Of a stretch of DNA of 64,000 nucleotides, positions 13,384 through 25,949 are shown piece by piece (position 1 is the stretch's first letter; every line of letters begins with the position of its first letter). Both the position numbers and the translations under genes were made by a program. Below the pieces are notes generated by a model, which saw only the letters and a program-made list of their open reading frames with translations, ran no database searches and was not told where the DNA came from. The DNA comes from Hydractinia symbiolongicarpus (lineage: Eukaryota > Cnidaria > Hydrozoa > Anthoathecata > Hydractiniidae). The stretch covers positions 10,292,001 through 10,356,000 of the forward strand of contig NC_079889.1 in the NCBI RefSeq assembly GCF_029227915.1, read 5' to 3'.

Positions 13384-13743
13384 TCCCGCCGTAGATTAGT
13401 GGTTATAGCTCTCGTATTCTGTGCGGGAGACCGGGGTTCGATTCCTCTTGACGGCGATTCAACATGGGCGAGTGAATGTTACCATAGGCCCGGGTTAACC
13501 CAAGCCATATGAGGGAAATTGGGGAAATTGCTCCATGTGTGGGCCGTTGAATGTTGCCGGGAGTTGTCTAGTAGACCGCGGGCCCTAATTGGGTCTGCGT
13601 AGCTCAAAACGAGCATTAAATACTCTAGGACTCTCCATCTAAGCCATGCCCCCCCCCCCTGGAAATTATAGGAAGGGTGTATCCCTCAATATTAGTTAGG
13701 CTAGCCATGTAAAATATGCACAACTATCTATCTATCTATCTAT
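13384..13743 (+). mobile_element. tRNA-derived SINE, full-length copy
   Basis: The head at about 13387-13457 is tRNA-like, with box A-like TAGATTAGTGG and a consensus box B GGTTCGATTCC. The body contains CATAGGCCCGGGTTAACCC, CTCTAGGACTCTCCATCTAA and GCTAGCCATGTAAAATATGC. It ends in a (CTAT)n tail. A second near-complete copy lies at 27108-27464 on the minus strand and a 5'-truncated one at 26132-26396. Transcribed by RNA polymerase III if active. The poly-C block near 13650 is a local expansion. Confidence 0.88.
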
Positions 13744-14460
13744 CCCCCGATTGCGCTATAATGACAAATAGTAAAGTGAGTTTCTTTTTTCAGAAATAAT
13801 TAATAATTAACTGTAACAGTTAAAAAGAACTAAAAATATTACCTCTGGGAAAATATAAATATTATTTAATTACATAATATCCAGCTAATTACACAACGAA
13901 AATAAAAATAAAATATTTTAGTGTATAATATGCTTGAAATATACTTCATTAATATTTTTATTTTGAGGTGGCCTTTAACCACAAAAGCATCGATTAATTA
14001 AAAATAAAATCTTAGAGAAGAGAAATTTTGCAAAGTAAAGGTTAAGTAAAAACCAACAGGTAAAGTATTTTTACTATTTATTTTTTAGTCTTTTTTATTT
14101 ATACGAGATATTTTAATATGCACGTTCAAATTTTCCCAAAATATAAGGCAATTTATAAGAGACAGCTTGGAGTAAATATTACTAGATTATAAAAAAAGAA
14201 TAATTTTTTCTGACGGTTTTCTTTTTTCTAACGTAATATAAGAAAGCTTGGTTGTGATGACGGCACTAGCCCGACGACGTAAACAAGGTAATTTAATCTT
14301 GCCAAGTAAATAGTTCATAAGCAAAAAGTAAGCAACCGTTCAGCTTTCCCTGATTTTGAAATTGCTGGTGATGTCACACAAAAATTACCGCCGTTAGAGA
14401 GAAAATAATTATGCTAATTATGCTAATACCTTCCGCCTCTTACTAAAATGGTGGCAAGTA

Positions 14461-14775
14461 TGATCCACACTTTAAGGGCAAAACGCGTTTTTTGCCCTTT
14501 TTGCGAAAACAACAAAACGGAAAAGTTTTTTCACGCGAAATTAAACTTTTTTCCAACAAATTAAAGAACTTTTCTGTAGTAATTCGTTGTGAAAAAAAAA
14601 TCAGTGACACATGGATGGATAATTTTATCACGCGAAAATAACCTTTTTTTTTTCGATTCGTAAAATGTTTTTCTGCGAGATTTGTTCCTAAAACCGCGAA
14701 ACGTGATCTTTTAGTACATAAATTTCGTGTTTTTTTTGTTTTTTTTATAATTCTCTGCCCTTAAAGTAGGTATCA
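14461..14775. mobile_element. MITE with ~20-bp terminal inverted repeats
   Basis: Left end TGATCCACACTTTAAGGGCA (14461-14480) matches the reverse complement of the right end at 14756-14775 (TGATACCTACTTTAAGGGCA), with three mismatches. The 315-bp interior is AT-rich and has no coding capacity. Target duplication is not clear. It lies 160 bp upstream of the plus-strand SLC22 start codon, so it may contribute to that gene's 5' region. Confidence 0.7.
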
Positions 14776-14932
14776 TTGTTGTAAAATCCTTAGTGAAATG
14801 CCATGACCAAGCGTAGACATATTGGCTTCTTTACTTAACCGTACGTTGCACGAAAAAAGGCGACAGTCCACTTCGCAAAGTACGCCTTTCTTACTGTGGT
14901 TGTTATTATTTTGCTGTAGAAATTCGTTGATC

Positions 14933-17900
14933 ATGCAACACGAAGATATTCATCATGTAGAATTGTTGGAATTAAAGTGAGTTATTTCGTTAAATTTCCA
15001 ACAAAAGAAACCACCAGAAAAGGAGGAACTGGGCACTAGGTTGTTTCAAATTCCTAACATTTCTTCCCCAGACTAGTTTTGTCTACTTAACTTTAACCTC
15101 CACTTTACGCATGCCATTAGAATATTTATTTCACTTTAGTGGAAACCAGTCACAAACACGCGAAGTAACATTAGACAGTATGTTAGTAAATCTGGGTCGA
15201 CCTGGTTTATATCATCTGATTAACACATTCATCCTCAAGTGGATATTATTTTTCGTTTGTACTCAATTTGTGGTTGTCTCGTCATCTATCGGGATCACTC
15301 CAAGAAATTTTAGGCGAGTAGAAAATGTTTTTTATTAGCTTCAAAATAACTAGATCCTAAGGACACAAAAGTTTTTACAGCTCTTTTCCTATCGTCTCTG
15401 CAATGCGTACTTTGGTATTCATACTAAAAAATTAAGTTCATAATTTTTTTGCTAGATGTCAAAGTTCATTGGAAAATCACACAGAGTTAGCCATTACACT
15501 TAACACAAGTGCAGAGAAAATTAATTTTGGAAATTGTCACGTGACTGTAAAAGGTAACGTGAGCAAAGAACTTCCTTGCGATAGCTGGACATACATGTTT
15601 ACTAAGGAAGAAGGTGAAATTGACTCTATTGTAACAAAGGTGAGTGTGACCAGGTATGGCATCTAACGCTGATATTCTAGAAGGTTTGCTTAAAAATTTT
15701 AGAGGTAATGAAGAAGGCAACCTCGCCCCCAGGATCTATTTTTTAAAAAGGGGAAAAAGAATATTAGGGGCAAGGTTGACAAGAGCAGGTTTTTTGATCG
15801 CATAAAGTGGTGTTGATATAGAATATAGCTTTTTGCTGATACAGAGATCTGCTATTCTACAAACAAAACCAAAATTTTAAATCCTATAAAATATTCCCAA
15901 GTTTTTGGTGGAATTTTTTAACTTAGACATGTAAGTTATTAACCAACCTTGACCCAAGGGTATCTTGCAACGTTAATTTTTTGTTAATTTTTTTTAGTGG
16001 GATTTGGTGTGCGATAAGAAATTTCTTCCTCAGCTGTCGACGTCGTTATTCTTTGTCGGCGTCATGATTGGTACTTCACTTTTACACCACCTACCAGATA
16101 AACATGGACGCCGACCGACGTTGTTGTTGTTTTTACTGCTCTCCATCACGGTGTCTGCTGGAACGGCCCTCGTAGACAATCTGATCTTATTTTTAGTGCT
16201 TCGCTTCACACTAGGTGTTTTAATCTGTGTAAGTTGATTCTGTTCTTTCGCGCATGCGTCAGCGTGCTAATATTTTTATTAGAAGGTGTGTCTTTAATTT
16301 TCTATAAAATGTTATCAATGGAAAATAGTGTTCCAATTTTCTAGTTTGAGTATTTGAACTATATTTTACAAAGTTGAAAGTAAGCTTAAAATAGTTTATA
16401 TATAAACTATGTTACCCTAGGTTGCTCACACTACGGCTAATATATGCGCTGTGGAACTATATCCTACGAAATATAACGATACAATTGGCACGATTTTATC
16501 TAGCCTGTATATAGTTGACATACTGTTCGGAAACACGATAGCGTGGCTGATGAGAAGTTGGTGGAAAACTCAACTCATTTTCGCAGTACCCACATTCATT
16601 CCGTTGATAGTTGCTTATTTGTAAGTCCGTTTTTGTTGACCTGCCTAAAATTATTTACCAAAGTACAAAACAATAGACAAGATGGACTAGGTCAGAATAA
16701 TTGCATTAAAGCTCTACTTTATAATTGAGCTAAATGAATCGTAGGGTTAAAGCTTTAAAAGGAAATGAATAATTATGCTATAGTATCTTAGATTACACTT
16801 CCTTCGCCCCCCCCCCCCCCCCCTCCGCCCTTCATCCTCGTTCTCTATGTTTGTTATCTCGATGTCAAAAACACAAGAACCCCTGGAACCTCGTTGATTC
16901 CCCCCCTCCTAAAATGAACGCAGTTTTTGAAATCCAGCAGATGTTTAACTATACGCAAAATCTTCTCAATATGACACATGTCTTTCAATATATTTCTGGG
17001 ACCAGTGCCATTGGGTCCCCAGGACGTCTTTTTTGCTTTCTGATATGCGGCTTTGCGCCAGCACACCATATCCAGAAAGCGAAAAAAAGCTCTGGGTACA
17101 AGATTGAATTTTTCTTCTTCCAGTTTTTTGCCAGAATCGTTGCGATGGCTTATTATTCACGACAGACAAGAAGACGTCAAACGGCACCTCCAAAACGCTG
17201 CTCGTATTAACGGCGTAACGCTCGGAGATTTACCGACAATACGAGGAAATTCTTTGTTGCCAGGAAACGACACGAGTAATAAGCGTATTCCATTTCGAAG
17301 GATCCTATCATACAAAGAGATGCGCAAAAGATTATTTGCGGGCATATTTCTATGGTACGTTAGTGATATTCGCCATAACTTAAATATTGGTGAATAAATA
17401 AAAAGGTTTTTAAAATTTTAAGCGAAAGCTTTTTGGCAAACATTCATCGTCAGTGATTTAAATCAGTGCTCTCTTTAGAATTGCAACCAGGGGTCTTTTT
17501 TACTATTTGATATTGGTATGGCGTTCTTTCCCAATTCATAAGATACATCACTTCTTCTACTATGCAGTACATAATTTCTTCCACTTCAGGATTGGGTTAG
17601 CGTTATCGTTTTACGGATTGGCGTTCAATGTCAAGAATTTATCCAGGAATCCCTACTTATCTCTTGTTATCTCTTCTGCAGTTGATACTGCTCCCATAGC
17701 AACAACGATATTGTTTATGAAAAGGTTTGTCCAATTTTTATTTCTTTCACCTTACACGATTTTTCTTTTATAAGAATACACTTTAAAAGAATATTAGGCT
17801 AGGTGTAATGTTTAGAGTAAAGAAATGGTAATAATGATCACCTTGGTTAGAATTTTGATCTTCTTATAAAAGCGTGTGTTTAACAAAATGTCACATTCTG

Positions 17901-19734
17901 AGTAAATCTAGTGGTAGGCAACAGATCAAACGCCTAGGTTTGTTTCCATTTAAGTGCATTTTCCGCTATGGCACAAAAAACGTATAAGCTTTTTAATAGG
18001 GCATGCGCACTTTAAAAAAAAGAGACTTTTCGTTCAAGTTCGCATATGCAAAGCAAAAAACTATTTAGTCAAATGGCAACGAACTTTTAATTTGTGCGAT
18101 GTCTCCTTCATTGTTTCTTTGCTATCTTTGTTATTTAATACTAAAAAGCGAAAAATTGCCCTGGGAACGAAGTTGTTTGTTACCCAGCTACTGTTACAGA
18201 GAAATCTTGTTTTTATTTCAGCTTAATTTTTTATGAATATTTTAAAAAATAGATATAATAAAAACAAATGCGTTATTACAATGCATGGAATATTAGTCTC
18301 CCTTACTTGCGCTTTCATACCCTAAATTTGGACTTGCTTAACCAGTTTTTCGCTTTATTTTAGGCTAGGTAAAAGAAGGCTCGTTGTTATTTATTCATTC
18401 ATCGGTGGTGTTTTCTCGATTATTTACAAGTTTTACAATCATTTAGGTGAGTGTTGTTCTTCTGGTGAAAACAGGCTAACTTATACTATAATCCTTCTAA
18501 GTAAACTTCAATAATCTTCTGCCAAATTCGCATGACTTTGATTCTGCAACCATTACGTGTATTTTATGTTTGTTAAGTCCCCTGATTGTAATACCAGGTC
18601 ATTGCTCACAGTGAAAAAAATATGCATGTCAAATATCAAACATTTCCCTTGAAATATCGCAAGTCTTTATCGCAAGAAGGTAAAACGAAAAGTAAACAAA
18701 ACAACATGAGTGAACAGGCGAGCGTTAGAATGAACAGGTGGACGGAAAAACACGCGAGTGGACAGGCAAACACGCGAGTGGACAGGCAGGTGACCCAAGA
18801 AATAACGATCGCTTATTACAGTAACATGTCTTTTTAGCTATTATGATGGTTGGAAAAATGTTTTGTGCAATTTCGTTTACAGTCATCTACTTTTACACTA
18901 TGGATATATTTCCTACAGAATTCAGGTATGTAGTTTTACATGCGAAAATGTGCAAACGATACCAAGCATGAACTGTTTGGTTCTTGTCCTCAGCCAGTAA
19001 CGGTGTTTCAAGTTTCGAGAAACTGATTATTTGTCGTCTAAGAAAAGAAGGGTCTTTAAAACTCTTTGCTTCTATTTTTATACTCAGCTTGGGTAAGGTC
19101 ATTAAGCGGTTCTTATCTTGTTTCGTTAAAAACTGTTTTCATTGGATTATATATTTATTGTGAATCAAGTTCTTTGTCACGAACTTTTTCTTGCTTTAGG
19201 ACAAGGTGTTTTGGTGCATGTATTATGACTGGTCGACTGGGGAGTTTGCTTGCTCCTCAACTGGTTGCCGTGGTGAGTCATAATTATATAAATATTTGTT
19301 AGGGGCAATTCGATTGTAAACTTTCTTTAGTCACGCTTCGAAAGAGAGTGATTAATTAACACGGGCTCCACACGGGCAAATTATTTTTTTTTTAAATATG
19401 ACATGAACTACTTTATTCTATTCCCCCTTTCACCCAACCTCTTTTACTCACCCACCAACGCTCACCCACAAACGCACGCCACATTTATTTCTCACCAAAA
19501 AGGAAAAGATCTTTCGTGATTTTAATGAAAACAAAATTTCCTTCTCTTCTTTAGGGTACATACACATCAGCGGACATCCCAGTTTTAGTCAGTGGTATTT
19601 TTCTCTTCAGCGGAGCCTTCATCTTGTATTTCTTTCTTCCTGAAACATCAAACATCCCAACGCCAGATAAAGTTGAAGACGTGGAAAATTATAAACAAAT
19701 TAAAAAAGATAGAAAGATGTTAGTGGATACTTAG
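14933..19734 (+). CDS. SLC22-like organic ion transporter (MFS), intact plus-strand paralog
   Basis: Eleven exons: 14933-14976, 15140-15313, 15456-15639, 15998-16228, 16421-16620, 17124-17354, 17590-17724, 18364-18446, 18838-18925, 19200-19272 and 19555-19734 (stop 19732-19734). They total 1623 nt, giving a complete 540-residue protein. Family marks are LGRPGLYHLINTF at helix 1, an N-glycosylation-type loop NHTELAITLNTS, LPDKHGRRPTLLL, WWKTQLIFAVPTFIPL, LPESLRWLI and FPTEFR. Exon lengths of 3-5 and 7-11 equal those of the minus paralog except for its one extra base in exon 7. Exon 1 is much shorter (MQHEDIHHVELLEL) and unrelated in sequence. The donor after exon 2 is GC (AG|GCGAGT at 15314), where the paralog has GT. 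I chose the start at 14933 because its exon ends in a good GTGAGT donor in the right phase. SLC22 carriers move organic cations, anions, carnitine or urate across the plasma membrane; the substrate here is unknown. Confidence 0.9.
15718..15778. repeat. Short fold-back element (CAACCTCG family) in an SLC22 intron
   Basis: Begins CAACCTCGCCCCCAGG and ends GGGGCAAGGTTG, the inverted complement, around a ~35-bp AT-rich centre. One of the many members of this family in the window. Confidence 0.7.
16806..16823. repeat. Poly-C tract in the plus-strand SLC22 gene
   Basis: An uninterrupted C run of about 17 bases lies in the intron between exons 5 and 6. Its exact length in the assembly should be treated with caution. 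Confidence 0.75.
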
Positions 19735-20894
19735 AGCGTGTTCTACGTACAGAACGGGAATTAAAATATAGCTAAAAGAAGATGAACGCAAACATGCGAT
19801 TCTGTGCGGGAATTTGAACTTCTTTCAAATTCATGTGTTCGTCTAGTATTTTATTCCCCGCACTTTTCTTTTTCCTTTTGCCAAAATTTCATATCACTAT
19901 CATATTTTCCCATGGTGTTTTTTAACGTGTTATTAATGTTTATACATGGAAGTATATTGATGTCTTCTCGTAAGGTCAATCCTCTATTGACCGCCATTAA
20001 TTAAAAAATTGATGACAATATTTTGAAGTATCTCTAACAAAAAGGAACGGTGTCTTCTTGCAAGCAACCTCGTCCCCAGTGGTTTGCGGCCTCTTAGACG
20101 TTCTAACAAAGTGGCCAACATTGCCACTATCAAGTTCATACCAACAAGGAAAAATGCCCTGGAAACGGTGTCTTCTTGCAGGGCCAATTCTTTATTGAAC
20201 GCGGATTCTGCCTCCCCTGACGGCTTTTTTTAATAACTCCTTAGTGCTATGTTATATGCCTATGAAACTTACTGAGTTTCCAAATTTATCTATTAGACAC
20301 CTGCGTTGTCACGTAGATGGCTATAGAAAATAAGATAACTTTTCGTTGGACATCATGGATGCTTATTATTTCACTATTACGGAATTTCATACCGCGTAGG
20401 TCTGGGCACTAGCAAAGCGCTTTTAGGGACAAATTTTTGGCTTGTTTTGTTTTGTGTCGATAGAATTTTGAAACTCCGTTATGGCTTGTCAAAATTTGTT
20501 ATATCGTAAGAAATTTTGGCCAAATTTGAATAAAAACAACAGAAAATATTTTTTAATTTTTCTTCTACAGCAGAATTAAAAATGGACTAACAAAAAATTC
20601 GAAGCTACAATCTATTTGAGCACACGTATTTTATTAAGTTACTGGAGTAGTTAAAATGAGAGAATCCAATCTAAAACACTGAGTAAACAATACACAAAAA
20701 TGAAACATCCTTAAAAAAAGCCATTGAATAAAACAAGCGTCCATGCAACAGCCTTTCACGGCGGTATCTCGTTTTTCGGAGCGTACGAGTAGCAGTTCAG
20801 TTACGTCTTCGTTACACATGACGTTATGCGTCGGATTTTATTTTCCAAAGAGAGGCTGCATTAAAATAGAAACAAAGCAGCGGGAAAGAACGAT
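19735..20894. other. Convergent intergenic region between SLC22 (+) and MYG1 (-)
   Basis: Holds the 3' ends of both genes and no further gene. At 20063-20164 is a CAACCTCG fold-back element flanked by a ~16-bp direct repeat (ACGGTGTCTTCTTGCA at 20047-20062 and 20165-20180), which looks like a target-site duplication. The remainder is unique-looking AT-rich DNA. Confidence 0.7.
20063..20180. mobile_element. CAACCTCG element with apparent long target-site duplication
   Basis: The body runs from AGCAACCTCGTCCCCAG to ATGCCCTGG. A 16-bp identical direct repeat abuts both edges. Duplications of that length usually accompany target-primed retroposition rather than cut-and-paste transposition. Confidence 0.6.
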
Positions 20895-23800
20895 TCACTC
20901 CTCTTTATTTCGATGTGCTCTTAATGTTTTTCTAGCCATTTCTAGCGCTCCCTCGTAGGTTTTATTTCCACCAATAAACCCATTCGCATGTACAAATACA
21001 CAGTCAGATATACCGGAAGCGGTGGAGAGTGTGTCTTCACGTAAACCACACCATGATGCGCATAAACTTATTCTAAAGTAATGTAAAAAGCAAAGTAATG
21101 TTAGACAGAATCAATCCTCGTGAATAAAAGCCCTCTCTGCCCCCCGCTCCCGCCTTTGGCATAAAAAAGTTTGGCCAGTATTGTAATACAAATTCAACAT
21201 ACCGATTCTGAAACGATCCAAGTGTTTCTGGAACACACTAAATAAGAAACAACGAAGTCACACAAAACAAATCAAAAGAATCAATCTATGAGACAATCAG
21301 ATTCTTCTTGCAAAAAAATTGGATGATGGTAACTTTCGACAGAAACTTTAAAATAGATAAGGTAAACAAAAAAGGGTGATAAGAGGAGGAACTGAAAAAG
21401 CATAGTAAGCAAGAAATTTGAAAAATACGTAAACATAGAATAAATACAGCGCAAAAACGCTACCGCTGAAAATTACTGAAATAAACCTTGATATAGATTT
21501 GGTGAAGATCGTCGAAAAATAACAAATTCTCCTTTTGAATATTTCATAAGCTTTTTAACGCTTTCAAAAGGCAACGTAAAGAAAATATTTTTAGATTTAA
21601 TAAGTTGCCAAAAACGCGCATTTTCGTCCAAAATCGTCAATCGACGCGCCATTTTCGTTTCAGTTGAAACCCACATGAAGAATTGTTATTAAATTTAAAA
21701 CATTTAACAACACGGGATTATCACATGTTAAACATGTGATGTTCACATACCTGCACTCTCCAGTTATGATTCTGATCTTGATACAACACAAATTTAATAG
21801 TTGGCTCAAGCGCTTGTTCTAATTCTATATCAAACAAATGCTCCTTCCATGGACAGCCAGACTTGTTGAACACGATAATCTCACAGCTGGCATCAACCTG
21901 TGCGTATAAAAAGGGGTAAAAAAAGTTAGCGAATATTTTCGTGCGAATGCAACAAGAATTAACTTCGCAAAGGCTGTCCTAATAATAAGGCTTCTCTTAA
22001 GTCATGATTGGAAATTTTTGGCAGGCTTTCGATGGAAACTACCTTCAAAAAGTAGCATTCCTACAAATGTCGAAAAACGAGAAAATCATTTCATATTTTA
22101 TTTATATTAGTCGGTGGCCTGCGGATAAATCCACGTGTTTGCCCGTCTTTTTTTATTTACCGCATTTCATGTGTCTCGCTACTGCGGTTACCATTTTGCG
22201 TGACAGGCATTACAGACGTATATGGGTAGATATGTTAGGTATATCTTATGCTCACCATAATTCTGCAATATATCCTTCTGACAACACAACTATTCGCAAT
22301 TGTTTTAACAAGCCTATCTTCTGTGGAAACTTGCTTCTGGGTAAACTGTGTAAATATAGACCTTTTTCTTGACGGTTGAATTTTCGTCTTTGGAGCACCA
22401 TGAACAATTACCAAAAAGAGTTAATTTCGGGCAAAACGCTCGCTAATGTCTAAAAGTGCCCGAACTTTTGGACAAAACGCTCGTAACGTCTGAAATGTCC
22501 AAAATTTCTTACGAATACAATTTTGCTTAGATGAAGGGCAGACAAAAAGGATTAAAATAAAAATAAAAGTTTTGGAGGTTGCCAAAATAAACTGGGCCAA
22601 ATAGCCACAATGTTGCAATTACAGGATACATCTAAACCCAAATGGTTCATTTAAAGCACCTCAATGGGAACCTAGTGACTTAGTGAATTTTTATGGTCAT
22701 TGCATTTAAAAATACGGTAAAACCCGTACATAAACATCACAAACAGGGCAAAATACGTCCGAAATATTTTTGGTGAAAATATTTGAGACGGGAAATTTCA
22801 TTCTTGTTAATATATAATAAGGGACATAACGAGAACAGAATTTCGTTTAATAATATAGCAAAGCAGCTGTACATTATACTATACTTCTATACTACTATAC
22901 CATACTATACCATACCATACCATTCCACACCACACCATACCGTACCATACCGTATCATACCGTATCATACCATACCATACCACTATACCATACCACCATG
23001 CTGTACCATAACATATCATACCACCATACCGTACCACACCATATCACCATACCGTACCATACTGTATTACACTATACTATACTGTACAATACTATACTAT
23101 ACCATACTACACCATACCATACCGTACTATACGTTACCATTACCATACCATACTATACCATACTGTACCATACTATGCCATACCATACCATACCATACCA
23201 CACCATACCATGCTATACTATACCATACCATACCATACCGTACTATACTACTACATAAAACATTTTATAGCATGTACCTTCTTTCTGGTACCGACAGCTT
23301 CTTCAACAATGGTTCTTGCTGGAAGCCAACTGTCCTTATAATAGTTAATACGATCCATGAACTCCAAACCACACAATTCCATTGCCTTCTTAAAACCAGC
23401 CTACATAAAAAATAAAAGAAATTTATGCTGGAGGTCCTTGACCACTAAGACTATATTTTCTTTCCATAGCACACTGCTATTTTCTGAAAGCATGAAAATT
23501 TATCTATGAACATGTACCAAATTTCTTTTTCAGTTATTGTTACTGTTACTATTATTTACCCAGGACAGTTCATAATAGTAGTGTTATCAATGAGGGTCCT
23601 GCAAAAGGGGTCCTAGTGCATTTAAAACTTCCATTTGGGCTACGAAAGGCGTGCAAGCACAGCAATCGCTCAACTAGACAACCACCTGAAATATCAATCC
23701 CATTCTCATGCCAAACGTTGAGCAGAAAGGATCGATTCACACTTTTCTACACTCTGGCTTGACTCAGCCAAGGTTTGATCCCAAGAATTTCTGCACTGGA

Positions 23801-25949
23801 GGTGAACACACTACCATGAGGTCACCAAACATAGATATCTAAAGGGTATATACATGTGCCAAGGCAGGAAAATTTTATTGATATTTTCAATTTTATGTGA
23901 ATAGCTATACTTTTTTTAATAAAAAATGACTTTATTATTAAATCAGCAGGAAATGGAGTAAAAATTACTAACATCAGCATTAGGTTCCTTTTCGTTCCAG
24001 GCTGGGTTTAACCCTGATACTCTGGATGATAAATTTGTAGTTATTTGGTATCTAAAGAAAGAAGATACATTTTTTTTGAGAAGTTAATTATACATAATGT
24101 AAAATGCATTGTTCGTACATTAAAATCCTAACAAGTTTTAGTGTGACAGATCTCCAGTCAAAAAGTTGGCAGAAAATTAAATTCACTAAAAGTCTCGACC
24201 AAACGATTGGGACACCAAAATTTCAGGCATGATTGTGTGAAATAAAATTCAGTACAACTTTTTTTCTAATTCTAGTTCTGTTTTTGTTTTTCAGTTTTCC
24301 TTTCAACCAAACCAAACATCATCTTTATCATGGGTGTTTGTTTACTAAATTGGTTTGACAAATAAATTATATTTATTGTATTCCTTGAGTTTTTCTCTCA
24401 TGCTGAAGATTCAAAATTAAAACAACAAGTCAAAAACAATGCTTCAAAACTATCAAAGCAAATCATTTTGATTGGCGGTTTGTCAGAATTTGTCTGAAAG
24501 TCGGACATTTTTTTCTTATGTTTGAAACGAAAGAAAAGTAAAGAAAAAGATTTATTTCTTTATTGGATAATTGCAAGTCTCACTAAATTAGTATCTAAAA
24601 CATATTAAAAGTAACATAATCCATGTAAAGATTATTTAGCAAGTTCCCTTCTTAGGGCTACAACTAGCCTTTAAATTCTCACTTAATAATGTAAAAAGCA
24701 CTTATTACGATAAATATGGGTTTTTGTTCTTAAAACAGTGATAAAACTTATTCAACATTATATCATCACATGTCAGTTGACGCTTACCTAGGAGTGCCGT
24801 CATACTGATCAATGCCGTTATCTATACCATCAATTTCTTCAATAAACTTCTCGTAGATTTTATCATACAAACGATTAACATCTCTGTCGTCAGGCGGCAT
24901 TTTTATTAACTGTGAAATAACTTCTTTCCCATAGTGCAAGTAAACAAGGCCAGCACTACTGAGCTTGGTCTCCCACTTGGCATTCGCAAGGCTCTTCATG
25001 GTACCATTAAAAGACCTAAATAACAAAATGATATATTACTGAAAAATTTTTTAAATATATGGCACAAGAGGGTCAAGGTACTATTTTTGCATCGGTGTTC
25101 AATCAGTTTGAAAATCTATTTATGCCTCAAAGCGCTAGAGAGTAAAAGAATATAAATATACATAAAGCCATGTGCAAAAACCGACATGTATATTTTCCAT
25201 TTTTATATTTTAAGTATTTGCTTTTCTGAGTGGTGCGGATGTCAAATTGGACCAATAAAATTTCACTTCTTAACAAAGAAAACTAGATATATGTAAAAGA
25301 TATTGTAAGAGAAGTACGTTCGCAATTGTTGTATTAGATGCAAGATTACTTGCCTGTTAGAACCAAATTTAACTAACAGTACCTAACTCTAAAAACTGAT
25401 AAAGTTTTAGAGATAATAAAACATGTATAAAATAATTTTTTAACAGACTGGATCCTTGTTTAAAACTCTAATTATCTAGTGGTAAACAAAAATCTCACTA
25501 TCTGAGGTCATCACTGCCATTTTGCCGCACGTATTGTAGTGGGTTCGTCTGCGGCTCCCAGTTCTGGGGACCGCGGATCGAATCCCGCTCACTGCCAGGC
25601 AGTATGTTAGTGATGAACAAAGTAGTTCCTCTACAATATAAAAATCTCAGTCTAAACTAAGTCTACCGAGAAGCTTTCCATACCAAAAAAAGTTTTGAGA
25701 AATTATTAAGACAAACCTTTGATGATGATCAAATCGGAAGGTTTTTGGATCGTAAACTCCTCCTACATCTACAACAATATCACATTGACCCAGTTTAGAA
25801 TTATCCCTGGTCCGAACAATCTCTGCATCCTTGTATCTAGGAAGTTGTTTAAGCATCCAACATGCTGTAACTTCATCACAGTGGAAGGTACCATCATGAG
25901 TTCCAATGGTTAATCTACCACATGCTTTCTTTGGAGAAGGGGAACTCAT
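20895..25949 (-). CDS. MYG1: MYG1 (UPF0160) DHH-type exonuclease, complete
   Basis: Seven exons on the minus strand: 25949-25717, 25015-24788, 24051-23973, 23400-23278, 21897-21751, 21237-21203 and 21072-20895 (stop 20897-20895). The 1023 nt encode 340 residues, close to the usual 340-380. The N-terminus has the family signature [19 protein letters not shown], then [12 protein letters not shown] and FDHHQR, the metal-binding histidine/aspartate sites of this DHH-like fold. Later marks are [41 protein letters not shown] and the C-terminal [19 protein letters not shown]. In animals MYG1 is a 3'-5' RNA exonuclease of nucleolus and mitochondria that coordinates ribosomal and mitochondrial RNA processing. 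No obvious mitochondrial presequence precedes the catalytic domain here. All splice sites are GT-AG. The fourth intron contains a large pentanucleotide satellite ending ~20 bp from the exon 4 donor. Confidence 0.95.
21720..21740. repeat. Perfect 10-bp inverted repeat
   Basis: ATCACATGTT and AACATGTGAT are separated by a single A. It lies 11 bp downstream of the MYG1 exon 5 end (minus strand), inside the following intron, and could fold as a tight hairpin in the pre-mRNA. No function is evident. Confidence 0.6.
22110..22212 (-). repeat. CCCGTGGAT hairpin repeat family, reverse copy
   Basis: On the minus strand it reads CTGTCACGCAAAATGGTAAC, GCGAGACACATGAAATGCGG, AAACACGTGGATTTATCC, GGCCACCGACT, matching the copies at 8.2-8.9 kb and 44 kb. 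It lies in MYG1 intron 4. Confidence 0.75.
22873..23255. repeat. Pentanucleotide satellite (CATAC/TATAC)n
   Basis: About 380 bp of ATACC-type pentamers with C/T variation (CATAC, TATAC, CGTAC, CACAC) in MYG1 intron 4. Because 5 is not a multiple of 3 and the units lack stops, long serine/tyrosine/histidine-like open frames appear across it in more than one frame. They are not genes. Confidence 0.92.
25515..25602 (+). mobile_element. tRNA-like head of a second SINE type
   Basis: Contains box A-like TTGTAGTGGGTTCG and box B-like GGATCGAATCCC, spaced as in a tRNA, just upstream of MYG1 exon 2's intron boundary region. The 3' continuation (CAGGCAGTATGTTAGTG) is unlike the main SINE family. It lies in MYG1 intron 1 and cannot be a functional tRNA, since the acceptor stem is not closed convincingly. 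Confidence 0.5.

Noticed and set aside
22783-23415. 210-codon plus-strand open frame rich in Tyr/His/Thr
   Set aside because: It is the CATAC pentamer satellite read in frame; it also overlaps MYG1 exon 4 on the opposite strand.
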